Shown: positions 1 through 8,139 of the stretch, piece by piece
How the letters are laid out: each line of letters opens with the position of its first letter
Numbering within the stretch: the first letter of the stretch is position 1
DNA from: Sulfurimonas sp.
Lineage (GTDB): Bacteria; Campylobacterota; Campylobacteria; Campylobacterales; Sulfurimonadaceae
Direction of reading: 5' to 3'
NCBI GenBank assembly: GCA_027056465.1
Contig: JALUKS010000086.1
Location: 1 to 29,499, forward strand
DNA length: 29,499 bases
Translations under genes and position numbers: made by a program
The notes under the pieces: generated by a model
Told to the model about the DNA's origin: nothing
What the model saw: the letters and a program-made list of their open reading frames with translations, nothing else
Database searches by the model: none

Positions 1-48
1 AACTTCTTTGAACTACTTCAAAAGATAACAAAGGTAGAACTTTCATGA
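1..48 (+). CDS. aroA: 3' end of aroA (EPSP synthase), partial
   Basis: The first bases read in frame 1 as a 15-residue C-terminus (begins NFFELLQKI) followed by TGA at 46–48. The stop overlaps the ispH start in an ATGA junction, so the two genes are probably translationally coupled. A tail of the form NFFELL-K-I is typical of 3-phosphoshikimate 1-carboxyvinyltransferase. In Campylobacter the gene just upstream of ispH–rpsA is aroA. The identification rests on this short tail plus synteny; the body of the gene lies outside the window. Confidence 0.6.
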   Translation, partial: NFFELLQKITKVELS

Positions 49-878
49 AAATAGAACTTGCTGAAAATTACGGTTTTTGTTTTGGTGTGAAACGTGCGAT
101 TAAGATAGCTGAAGAGAATCAAAATGCAGCTACTTATGGTCCACTTATTCATAACTCTAAAGAGATAGCACGACTTGATAAAGATTTCAAAGTTGGTTTA
201 GTGAATGACTTCACTACTTTTAATTCAGGTGAAAAAGCGATAGTCCGTACTCATGGTATAGTCAAAGATGAACTAGCAGCACTTCATGAAGCAGGTGTTG
301 AAGTTGTAGATGCGACATGTCCTTTTGTCACAAAACCTCAAGAGATATGTCAAGAGATGAGCGAAGCTGGTTATGATGTGGTAATTTTTGGAGATGAAAA
401 ACATCCTGAGATAAAAGGTGTAAAATCTTATGCAACAAATGGAGCTACTGTAGTCACTTCAGTTGAAGATTTTAAAGAGCTTAAACTCAAAGAACGAATA
501 GCTTTAGTCGCACAAACTACTCGTAAGGTAGAAGATTATATAGCTATAGCAACATACCTCATTCCAAGACACAAAGAAGTTCGTGTTTTTAATACTATAT
601 GTAATGCAACCTTTGAAAATCAAGAAGCAGTTAAAAAAGTTTCTAAAAAAGCAGATGTTATGATAGTTATAGGTGGGAAAAACTCTTCTAATACAAAAGA
701 GCTTTTTAGTATAGCTCAAGTCAACTGTTCTGATAGTCATCATATTGAAGATGAGACAGAACTTGAAGCTTCTTGGTTTGTTGATAAATCATTTTGTGGA
801 ATTAGTGCAGGGGCTTCAACACCTGACTGGATTATTCAAAATGTCGTTAATGCAATAGAAAAAAGTGTTTCTTTCTAA
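45..878 (+). CDS. ispH: 4-hydroxy-3-methylbut-2-enyl diphosphate reductase
   Basis: IspH (LytB) performs the last step of the non-mevalonate isoprenoid pathway, reducing HMBPP to IPP and DMAPP with a [4Fe-4S] cluster in the cytoplasm. The 277-residue protein has the three cluster cysteines in family contexts: C12 in GFCFGVKRA, C92 in DATCPFV and C186 in NTICNATFENQ. Substrate-site residues are also visible: H36 in LIHNS, H120 and E122 in HPEI, the GGKNSSNT loop and the SAGASTP loop near the C-terminus. The length is slightly below the E. coli protein, as is usual in Campylobacterota. The start is fixed by the ATGA overlap with aroA. A 77-base gap with its own promoter separates it from rpsA. 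Confidence 0.96.
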   Translation: MKIELAENYGFCFGVKRAIKIAEENQNAATYGPLIHNSKEIARLDKDFKVGLVNDFTTFNSGEKAIVRTHGIVKDELAALHEAGVEVVDATCPFVTKPQEICQEMSEAGYDVVIFGDEKHPEIKGVKSYATNGATVVTSVEDFKELKLKERIALVAQTTRKVEDYIAIATYLIPRHKEVRVFNTICNATFENQEAVKKVSKKADVMIVIGGKNSSNTKELFSIAQVNCSDSHHIEDETELEASWFVDKSFCGISAGASTPDWIIQNVVNAIEKSVSF

Positions 879-917
879 AATATAACTCAATTAATAGCAA
901 TCTAATCAAACTTTGGA

Positions 918-923
918 TATAAT
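918..923 (+). promoter_or_regulatory. -10 box of the rpsA promoter
   Basis: TATAAT follows TTTGGA, 32 bases before the rpsA start, with AT-rich DNA upstream and no clear -35 box, as is common in Campylobacterota. A GAGG ribosome-binding site lies at about 945–948. This would let ribosomal protein S1 be transcribed apart from aroA–ispH. Confidence 0.6.
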
Positions 924-955
924 CACGACAATTTTTATGTAACAGAGGATAGATA

Positions 956-2611
956 ATGGCGTTCGATAACGAATTATTAGATGAAGAAAACTTTGCAGCG
1001 ATGTTTGCAGAGAGCGAAAAGAAACAAGAGAGCACTCGTATTGTCGAGGGTGAAATAGTTGAAATCCAAATGGATGAAGACAGAGCATTAATAGGTGTTG
1101 GTGATAAGTTAGAGGGTATTTTAAACCTTGACGAAATCCGTGATGAAAACGGTGAGCTTAAGTTCACCACAGGTGATAAGATTAAAGTAATGCAAATGGG
1201 TTACTATAATGAACGTCCAAAGATTTCTTATAAAAAAGTTTTAGAGCAAGAGAAGACTATTGAGTTTATCGATGCACACAAAGATGACTTTGAAGATACT
1301 GTGATTGAAGGTATTATTACTAAGAAAAATCGTGGTGGTTATGTAGTTGAAGCAGATGCTGTCTCTTTCTTTATGCCGCGTTCTTTAGCCGCTTTCAAAG
1401 AGACAGATGAAGTTGTTGGTCGTAAGATTAAAGCTCAGGTTGTTAAAGTAGATGCGGCTGAGAACTCAATCATCGTTTCTCGTAGAAAACTTTTCAATGA
1501 AGAGCGCAAGAAAAAGAAAGAGATCATCGATCAGCTTATGGCAGAAGATGTTATAGTTGCTGGTGTCATCAAAAAAATCACTTCATACGGTATGTTCGTA
1601 GATGTTGGTGGTGTTGATGGCTTAGTTCATTACAATGAGATCTCATATAAAGGGCCAGTTAACCCATCAAAACTTTATAATGAAGGTGATGAAGTAACTG
1701 TTAAAGCTATATCTTACGATAAAGACAAACGTCACTTATCTCTTTCAATCAAAGCAGTTCTTCCAGATCCATGGGCTGAAGTTGAGTCTGAGCTAGATGA
1801 AGGTGATACTATCACTGTAACTGTTTCAAACATTGAAAACTACGGTGTATTTGTTGACCTAGGTAACGATATTGAAGGTTTCTTACATATTTCTGAGATT
1901 TCTTGGAACAAAAATGTTAAAAACCCTAATGATTACTTAACTGTTGGCGAAGAGATTGATGTTGAAGTTATCGAAATTAACTCTAACACTCATAAGCTTC
2001 GTGTTTCACTTAAGCGTCTTTTACCAAAACCATTTGATGAGTTCTTAAAGAACTTTAATGAGGGTGACATAGTAACTGGTACTATCACTTCACTTACTGA
2101 CTTTGGTGCGTTTGTTCGTATCGCTGGTGTTGAAGGTCTTCTTCATAACCAAGACATCTCTTGGGATAAGAATACTAAAGCAAAAGAGACTCTTAAGTCT
2201 GGTGAAGAGGTAGAAGTTAAAATTGCTAAGATTAATGCTGAAGATCAAAAAATATCTTTAAATAGAAAAACTCTTTTAGAGTCTCCTATTGATAAATTTG
2301 CTGTGGACCACAAGGTTAATTCTGTTGTAACTGGTACCATTCGTGATATTAAAGATTTCGGTGTATTTGTCTCTTTAGAAGATGGTGTTGATGCACTTAT
2401 TCGTGATGAAGATTTAACTCCACTTGTAAAAGAAGAGTTAGAAGCTGGTCAAGAGATAGAAGCTGCAATCGCTAATATTGATACAAAACGTGATCGTATC
2501 CGTCTATCTGTTAAAAAATTAGACTACATTAAGAATCAAGCTATGCTTGAAGAGATTAATGACAATGAATCACACTCTTTAGGTGATTTAATCAAAGATA
2601 AATTCAACTAA
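956..2611 (+). CDS. rpsA: 30S ribosomal protein S1
   Basis: S1 binds mRNA on the small ribosomal subunit and helps unwind and dock transcripts. The 551-residue protein consists of six tandem S1 (OB-fold) domains, roughly residues 29–96, 112–178, 196–265, 282–353, 368–437 and 452–520. Domains 3–6 carry the repeated signature G-x-V-(x)-G-x-F-V-D followed by G-x-(V/L)-H-x-x-(E/D)-I-S, for example around 210–230, 297–316, 382–402 and 467–485. Length and number of domains match the six-domain S1 of Gram-negative bacteria. It starts at an ATG with a GAGG ribosome site. The following small gene begins 10 bases after the stop, so the two are likely co-transcribed. Confidence 0.97.
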   Translation: MAFDNELLDEENFAAMFAESEKKQESTRIVEGEIVEIQMDEDRALIGVGDKLEGILNLDEIRDENGELKFTTGDKIKVMQMGYYNERPKISYKKVLEQEKTIEFIDAHKDDFEDTVIEGIITKKNRGGYVVEADAVSFFMPRSLAAFKETDEVVGRKIKAQVVKVDAAENSIIVSRRKLFNEERKKKKEIIDQLMAEDVIVAGVIKKITSYGMFVDVGGVDGLVHYNEISYKGPVNPSKLYNEGDEVTVKAISYDKDKRHLSLSIKAVLPDPWAEVESELDEGDTITVTVSNIENYGVFVDLGNDIEGFLHISEISWNKNVKNPNDYLTVGEEIDVEVIEINSNTHKLRVSLKRLLPKPFDEFLKNFNEGDIVTGTITSLTDFGAFVRIAGVEGLLHNQDISWDKNTKAKETLKSGEEVEVKIAKINAEDQKISLNRKTLLESPIDKFAVDHKVNSVVTGTIRDIKDFGVFVSLEDGVDALIRDEDLTPLVKEELEAGQEIEAAIANIDTKRDRIRLSVKKLDYIKNQAMLEEINDNESHSLGDLIKDKFN

Positions 2612-2621
2612 GAATTTGTGA

Positions 2622-3110
2622 ATGCAAAAGATTTTAAAATGGTTTACTCCTCTCATTGCAGTGGGAGTAGCTATTTTTATTATCTTTTTTCTTGTATCCA
2701 TTAATAAAAATGAGGCATATATTGCAAGTGAACCATTAAAACTCAAAAAAGAGATAGCTTCAAAAAAACCAGAAAAACTTTGGTTAAATCATTTTAGTGA
2801 GTCTTCTCGTCGGGGATACTTCTATCCAGTAAATGAAGTATATATAGAAGTAGCATTAAAAGAAAAAATAACTAAAACTATAACTTATAAATTAAGTGTA
2901 AAGCTTTTAGATCCCTATCAACTCTTCTGTTTGAAAGAGGAACTGAAAAACCATAAACTTAAATATTTTCTTAAAAAAAACAAAACGAGTATAGATTTAT
3001 TTATTTATTCACATAATGTTGATAAATTACAAGAGCTAGTTAAAGTACTAAAAAATTATAAAATAGTGGCAGAGATAAAGCCATATAAAGAGGAATACCT
3101 AAATGAATAA
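2622..3110 (+). CDS. unrecognised single-pass membrane protein between rpsA and serA
   Basis: I do not recognise a named family. The 162-residue product has one hydrophobic segment at about residues 9–27 followed by a Lys-rich, largely soluble part, so it is probably an inner-membrane anchored protein with a periplasmic domain. Residues about 85–155 alternate predicted strands and helices and loosely recall a SPOR-type peptidoglycan-binding fold, but this is only an impression. It begins 10 bases after rpsA without a clear ribosome site and overlaps serA by 8 bases, so its translation is probably coupled to both neighbours. Campylobacter has a hypothetical gene in the same place, which suggests a conserved locus. 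The start is tentative. Confidence 0.75.
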   Translation: MQKILKWFTPLIAVGVAIFIIFFLVSINKNEAYIASEPLKLKKEIASKKPEKLWLNHFSESSRRGYFYPVNEVYIEVALKEKITKTITYKLSVKLLDPYQLFCLKEELKNHKLKYFLKKNKTSIDLFIYSHNVDKLQELVKVLKNYKIVAEIKPYKEEYLNE

Positions 3111-4692
3111 ATATACAGTAGTAGTATGTGACCACATTCACGAAGCTGGACTAAAAATGCTCCAAGATGATGAAAATATTAACTTTATCATGGCCGCAGA
3201 TGAGCCTAAAGATAAACTTAAAAAAGAGATTTTACCAACTGCTGATGTAGCAATAACAAGAAGTTCTACTGATGTTGATGATCTTTTCTTAGCAAACGCA
3301 ACAAACCTAAAAGCTGTTGTTCGTGCTGGTGTTGGTGTTGATAATGTTGACATCCCTGGATGTTCTAAGCAGGGTATCATTGTTATGAATGTACCAACTG
3401 CAAATACTATCGCAGCTGTTGAGCTTACTATGACTCATATGCTTTCATGCATGAGAATGTTTCCATATTCTCATGACCATTTGAAAAACCAACGTGTTTG
3501 GAAACGTGAGAAGTGGTATGGTTATGAGCTAAAGGGCAAAAAACTTGGTGTTATCGGTTTTGGTAATATTGGTAGTCGTGTTGCTAAACGAGCACAAGCT
3601 TTTGAGATGGATATTGTTGCATTTGACCCGTACATCAACCCATCTAAGGTTACTGATCTTGATATGACGTATACGAAAATTTTTCAAGATATTTTAGATT
3701 GTGACATTATTACTATTCACACACCTAAGAACAAAGAGACTATTGGTATTATTAATGATGCTGAGTTTGCTAAGATGAAAGATGGTGTTGTCGTTATTAA
3801 CTGTGCTCGTGGTGGTCTTTACGATGAAGATGCCCTTCTTAAATATCTCCAAAATGGTAAAATCCGTTTTGCTGGTATAGATGTATTTAACAAAGAACCA
3901 GCTATCAATCATCCTCTTCTTGATTTAGAGAATGTAACGGTATCTCCACACTTAGGAGCAAATACATTTGAATCTCAGTATAACATCGGTACTCAAGCTG
4001 CAAACAATGCTATAGAAGCTGCTAAAGGTATTGCATATCCTCATGCTATGAATCTACCTATAGATGAGTCAACTATTCCTAAATTTGTAAAGCCATTTTT
4101 AGAGATGGGGCAGAAGATAGGTTTCTTAGAGTCTCAAATGAGTAAATCTCAAATTATAAGTATCAAAGTAACAGGTCATGGTGAAATTGCAGAGTATGTA
4201 GAGTCTCTTTCAACTTTTGTTGCTGTTGGTGCTATGAGTCAAAACTCTGGGGATACTATCAACTATGTAAATGCAGAGTTTATAGCAAAAGAGAAGGGTA
4301 TTACTATAGAGACTGAGGCAAGTGCAGACTCTTCAGTATATAAAAATCTTATTACTATCAAACTTACTACAAGTGAGGGTACTACGGTCATTAGTGCAAC
4401 TATTTTTGATGACAATGTACAGCGTTTAGTAAATATTGATGGTTTTGATATTGATGTTGCTCTTCGTGGTGATATGATTATGTTTAAGAACTCTGATGTT
4501 CCAGGGGTTATTGGAAGTATTGGTTCTGTACTTGCAAATAACAAAGTAAATATTGCTGACTTCTCATTAGCAAGAAATGATAAAAATGAAGCATTAGCAG
4601 TTATCTTAGTGGATAATACAGTTAGTGAAAAATCTCTTACAGAATTGTCAGTACTTGAAGCTTGTCTCTCTGTAAACTATGCCCGCGTTTAA
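3103..4692 (+). CDS. serA: D-3-phosphoglycerate dehydrogenase
   Basis: SerA oxidises 3-phosphoglycerate to 3-phosphohydroxypyruvate with NAD+, the committed step of serine synthesis in the cytoplasm. The 529-residue protein is the long form. The substrate domain includes RAGVGVDNVD at 74–83. The NAD-binding Rossmann loop is GFGNIG at 152–157. The catalytic triad of D-2-hydroxyacid dehydrogenases is visible as R236 (CARGG), E265 (NKEP) and H283 (SPHLGAN). An intervening domain is followed by a C-terminal ACT domain (about 455–527, with DVPGVIGSIG near its start), normally the serine-feedback site. It overlaps the upstream gene by 8 bases and ends before a strong hairpin. Confidence 0.96.
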   Translation: MNKYTVVVCDHIHEAGLKMLQDDENINFIMAADEPKDKLKKEILPTADVAITRSSTDVDDLFLANATNLKAVVRAGVGVDNVDIPGCSKQGIIVMNVPTANTIAAVELTMTHMLSCMRMFPYSHDHLKNQRVWKREKWYGYELKGKKLGVIGFGNIGSRVAKRAQAFEMDIVAFDPYINPSKVTDLDMTYTKIFQDILDCDIITIHTPKNKETIGIINDAEFAKMKDGVVVINCARGGLYDEDALLKYLQNGKIRFAGIDVFNKEPAINHPLLDLENVTVSPHLGANTFESQYNIGTQAANNAIEAAKGIAYPHAMNLPIDESTIPKFVKPFLEMGQKIGFLESQMSKSQIISIKVTGHGEIAEYVESLSTFVAVGAMSQNSGDTINYVNAEFIAKEKGITIETEASADSSVYKNLITIKLTTSEGTTVISATIFDDNVQRLVNIDGFDIDVALRGDMIMFKNSDVPGVIGSIGSVLANNKVNIADFSLARNDKNEALAVILVDNTVSEKSLTELSVLEACLSVNYARV

Positions 4693-4711
4693 ACTCCTCT
4701 TTCTTTAACTT

Positions 4712-4743
4712 AATTACTTCCATAAAATATGGAAGTAATTTTT
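4712..4743 (+). terminator. intrinsic terminator after serA
   Basis: A 13-base-pair perfect inverted repeat (4712–4724 with 4728–4740, AAA loop) is followed by a short T run from 4739. It starts 20 bases after the serA stop and lies between convergent transcription units, so it should end the rpsA–serA transcript. Confidence 0.8.
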
Positions 4744-4793
4744 CTATAATCTTAATCTAAATGTTATTAAAATTCTAAATGTAGGGAAGTGTA

Positions 4794-4817
4794 CTATGCC
4801 AAAAGAATATGGCATAG
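4794..4817. repeat. inverted repeat downstream of the RND operon
   Basis: CTATGCCA (4794–4801) and TGGCATAG (4810–4817) form an 8-base-pair stem with an 8-base loop, 10 bases beyond the stop of the leftward RND operon. It may help terminate or stabilise that mRNA. There is no T tract on the minus strand, so it is not a textbook intrinsic terminator. Confidence 0.45.
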
Positions 4818-4826
4818 CCTATAGTG

Positions 4827-6542
4827 TTAGAGTGGATCGTTAACTGAGACTACTTCTTTTTCTTTAAATCCAAAATGTACTTCAAGATTAGACATATTTA
4901 AAAGAATTGGAACAACAACAAGGGAGGATATAACAGCCGCTATAGTTCCAAAGATAAGTGCAACTCCGAGTCCACCAAATACAGCATCACCAGCAAGGAG
5001 TGTAGAAGCTAAAATAATAGCTACTGCGGTTAGAAAGATAGGTTTAGCCCGAGTTACAGTCGAAAAAGCGATGGCTTCAGCTTGATGCATTCCTTTATCT
5101 AGCATAAGTGATTTTGTGAAATCTATAAGTAAAAGTGAGTTTCTTGAACTAATTCCAATAAGTGCGATAAAACCTATAAGAGAAGTTGCAGTTAAAAAGA
5201 AAGTATCTACAGTGAAGATATTCATGATAAAGTGACCAACAATAACTCCTATAATAGATAAAAATGAACCAAGTAAAATAATACCACTAAGAGTATAACT
5301 TTTATAATAGATAACCATAAGTAGAAATATAAGTATTAGTGCAGCGATAAATGCACCACCTAAATCAATGAATGTATCTATAGTGACTCTCATCTCTCCA
5401 TCCCATTTAAGATTATATTTCTCACCTGTTTTTTTGTCCACAATACTTAAATCAAAAAGTCCTGTTTTCTTTACAATATATTCATTAGCGAACTCTTTCA
5501 TAATCATCGCTCTAGCATCGAGTAGAGGATAGACTTGAGAGACCATATCTGTTTCAGCAAGCACATTTGTCATTTGGTGTAAATCTTTTGTCATTATCTT
5601 TGGATTTGATTTTTTTGCTACTATTTTCACTACTTCCGTAAGTGGTACCATCATCCCGCGTTTATTCATTAACTTTAATGATGCGAGCTTTGCTTGAATA
5701 GCTGAAAGATCTTTTTTAGAGAAACGCTTAGATTTTTTAGAGAGTGAAAGATAGATAGGAATCTGATCATTAAATTTATCAGAGTTCTTTACAGCTATCT
5801 GCATTCCTTCAAAGGCTAGATAAAGAATACTATTGAGTTGTTTTACACTAAGTCCAGATTTTGCAATTTTTGTACTATCAACTTCTATCTCGTAGCCTGT
5901 ATAGAGACTATCTTCCATAGTAGATATATCTACAAGTCCTTGGGTTTTATGAAAAATATTCTCAATTCTTTTAGCAACTTTGCGTATGCCATCACTATTT
6001 TCTCCATAAACTTCCATAACTATAGCTGATAGTGTTGGTGGACCTGCTGGCGGCTCTACAAATGAGATATGTGTATTCGGATAAAGCTTTTCACAGCTTG
6101 ACTGGATTTGAGGACGTAATCTCTGTACCATAAGATATGATGGCTCTTCTCTCTTATGCTTTTTTGTAATATTTACAACAATTTCTGCAAGATTTTCAGC
6201 ATTTTTAAACTGGCTACCTTTAATAAGTCCTGCGAAATCAAGTGGTGAACCCATTCCTAAAAAGACTTCAGTGTCTAAAGCTTCAGGCTCTCTCACGATA
6301 AAAGAACTTACACATGTTGTAACCTCTTGAGTCTGTTCTATAGAGCTTCCTTCTGGAAGTGAAACATAGATATTGTATGTATTGTTGTTCTTACCAGGGA
6401 GCATTTTTGCCTTTACAATCTCTGTAGGTGCTATCATAAGAATAGAGAGAATAAATGCTATTAGAGTAGTGATAAGTAAAAAAGTTCTCTGTTTTTTACT
6501 CTGTATGCCTTGCAGAACAAGGTGTTCAAATTTTTTAAACAT
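4827..6542 (-). CDS. RND efflux permease, C-terminal half (split permease)
   Basis: This 571-residue protein corresponds to the second half of an RND (AcrB-like) inner-membrane pump: TM7 at about 20–40, a periplasmic porter/docking domain at about 45–385, then five membrane segments at about 393–553. TM10 carries GISSRNSLLLIDF (around 463–475), where R467–N468 sits at the place of the Lys–Asn pair of AcrB. Normally both halves are one chain of about 1,030–1,100 residues; here the halves sum to 1,099. The ATG overlaps the stop of the upstream half as TAATG, with AAGGAG just before it, so translation is probably coupled and the product is likely a partner subunit. It is the last gene of the tolC–adaptor–permease operon. 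Substrate unknown. Confidence 0.88.
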   Translation of the reverse strand: MFKKFEHLVLQGIQSKKQRTFLLITTLIAFILSILMIAPTEIVKAKMLPGKNNNTYNIYVSLPEGSSIEQTQEVTTCVSSFIVREPEALDTEVFLGMGSPLDFAGLIKGSQFKNAENLAEIVVNITKKHKREEPSYLMVQRLRPQIQSSCEKLYPNTHISFVEPPAGPPTLSAIVMEVYGENSDGIRKVAKRIENIFHKTQGLVDISTMEDSLYTGYEIEVDSTKIAKSGLSVKQLNSILYLAFEGMQIAVKNSDKFNDQIPIYLSLSKKSKRFSKKDLSAIQAKLASLKLMNKRGMMVPLTEVVKIVAKKSNPKIMTKDLHQMTNVLAETDMVSQVYPLLDARAMIMKEFANEYIVKKTGLFDLSIVDKKTGEKYNLKWDGEMRVTIDTFIDLGGAFIAALILIFLLMVIYYKSYTLSGIILLGSFLSIIGVIVGHFIMNIFTVDTFFLTATSLIGFIALIGISSRNSLLLIDFTKSLMLDKGMHQAEAIAFSTVTRAKPIFLTAVAIILASTLLAGDAVFGGLGVALIFGTIAAVISSLVVVPILLNMSNLEVHFGFKEKEVVSVNDPL

Positions 6543-8128
6543 TACTTTTCTCCTTTTGAATGGTCTGGGCGTTTAAGTAATCTAAGTGATAAATATGGTG
6601 TAAATATATAAGCAACAAAGAGTGAAGCAATAAGGGCAACTGGAACATTAGCTGGAATTGGTTTCATAAACTGTCCCATCATACCACCAACAAATGCCAT
6701 TGGTACCATTGTCATAATGATGGCAAGAGTTGCAATATTTGTAGGCGCACCAATCTCATCAGTCGCTTTAATCATTATCTCTTCATCGCTCTCGTGAGCA
6801 GATTCTGGTGAATGGTAGTGCCTGTGAATATTTTCAATAACAATAATTGCAGCATCTACTAAAAGTCCAAGCGAGAGTAAAAAAGCAAAAAGTGTTATTC
6901 GGTTAATCGTTTGCCCACTCAAATATGCAAAAAAAAGGGTAATTGCTAAAATGGTAGGTACAGTAAAGGTAACGATAAGAGACTCTCTCCATCCTAGTAC
7001 AAAAACAAGTAATATCGCAATAATAACAATAGAGATAAGAAGATGTTTCACGAGTTCATTCACAGCTTCATCTGCTTTGACACCATCATTGCGAGTAATG
7101 ACATAGCTGATGCCTTTTTTATGGAGATTTTCTTTGTATTTTTCAAGTTCTTTTTTCACTTCATCTGCAATAATTACTGCATTTGTTCCTTGAAGTTTTG
7201 AGACTGTAAGAGTAACTTGTCCATGAAATTTTGAAAAACTATTATCCTTTTGTTTGACAGCTATCAATGTTGACTTGAAGTTTTGAATATCATAAGACTC
7301 CTCTACTTTAGCTACTTGTCGCAGATAAATAGGTGAACCCATATATTCTGCAACGATAATATTACCAATATCTTGAGCATTTTCAATGGCATTTTTAACA
7401 CCAAGCATAACAATTTTATTGTCAAGAGTTTTGTCTTTGGTAGCTGGGACACTATAGGCAAGAGATTCCACTGCTTTTTTAATTTGACCCATAGAAAGGT
7501 TGTATCCAGAGAGTTTGTTTATATCTACTGAAATATTAAACTGGTGTTTATGCCCACCTTTGAGTGCTGTTACTGCTACATTAGAGAGTCCGTTTATATG
7601 ATACTGAATCTCTTTGACTTTATCATAAAGTTCTGTTTTTAATATCTTTTTATTATTTGCATAAAATGCAATAGTTACAATAGGAATATCAATATCAATA
7701 TCAAGTGGTTTAATGATAGGCTTCATAGCACCTTTTGGAAACATATTAGCATTTTGCATAATTTTGTCATATATTTTAAGGTTTGACTCCTCTTTTTTTT
7801 GACCAATAAAAAATGCAGCATTTACAACACCGACATTATCAAACGCCATACCATATATATGCTCAACTCCTTTAACCTCTTTAAGCTTACGTTCTAAAGG
7901 TCTTACGATAATCTTCTCTACTTCTTTTGCACTTGCACCAGGAAGAGCAACTATAATTGTTGATCCACTCACGACCATTTGAGGGTTCTCTTCTCGTGGC
8001 ATCACTTCAAGAGCGAGGTATCCTATGGCTAAAAGAGAGATTCCCAAAACAATAGTGAGTGGGTTTTTAAGAAAAGCTTTTGCTAATTTCCCTGCTATAT
8101 CCGTGGGTTGATACTTTTTAACATCCAT
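6542..8128 (-). CDS. RND efflux permease, N-terminal half (split permease)
   Basis: This 528-residue protein is the first half of an RND pump: TM1 at about 24–42, periplasmic porter domain at about 45–358, then TM2–TM6 up to about 514, ending in a charged cytoplasmic tail. TM4 contains GLLVDAAIIVIEN with D425; the second Asp of the AcrB pair is Ala, as in heavy-metal-type and some other RND pumps. It stops at the exact place where the linker between TM6 and TM7 would be, and the next gene supplies TM7–TM12. It starts 11 bases after the adaptor gene with an AAGGAG ribosome site. A sequencing or recent frameshift is possible but less likely given the clean TAATG junction and ribosome site for the second half. 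Confidence 0.88.
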   Translation of the reverse strand: MDVKKYQPTDIAGKLAKAFLKNPLTIVLGISLLAIGYLALEVMPREENPQMVVSGSTIIVALPGASAKEVEKIIVRPLERKLKEVKGVEHIYGMAFDNVGVVNAAFFIGQKKEESNLKIYDKIMQNANMFPKGAMKPIIKPLDIDIDIPIVTIAFYANNKKILKTELYDKVKEIQYHINGLSNVAVTALKGGHKHQFNISVDINKLSGYNLSMGQIKKAVESLAYSVPATKDKTLDNKIVMLGVKNAIENAQDIGNIIVAEYMGSPIYLRQVAKVEESYDIQNFKSTLIAVKQKDNSFSKFHGQVTLTVSKLQGTNAVIIADEVKKELEKYKENLHKKGISYVITRNDGVKADEAVNELVKHLLISIVIIAILLVFVLGWRESLIVTFTVPTILAITLFFAYLSGQTINRITLFAFLLSLGLLVDAAIIVIENIHRHYHSPESAHESDEEIMIKATDEIGAPTNIATLAIIMTMVPMAFVGGMMGQFMKPIPANVPVALIASLFVAYIFTPYLSLRLLKRPDHSKGEK

Positions 8129-8139
8129 TATGCTACTCC

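Noticed and set aside
847..1170. Open frame of 107 codons on the minus strand over the start of rpsA
   Set aside because: It lies antisense to the rpsA promoter and first domain, has Ser/Leu-rich composition typical of a reverse-strand shadow and no ribosome site.
4744..4826. Gene or RNA in the spacer between serA and the RND operon
   Set aside because: Apart from the inverted repeat at 4794–4817 nothing was seen: no open frame with a ribosome site and no tRNA-like fold.
7680..7702. Short tandem repeat of ATATCA units
   Set aside because: It simply encodes an Asp-Ile run in the RND N-terminal half; too short to suggest a variable repeat.
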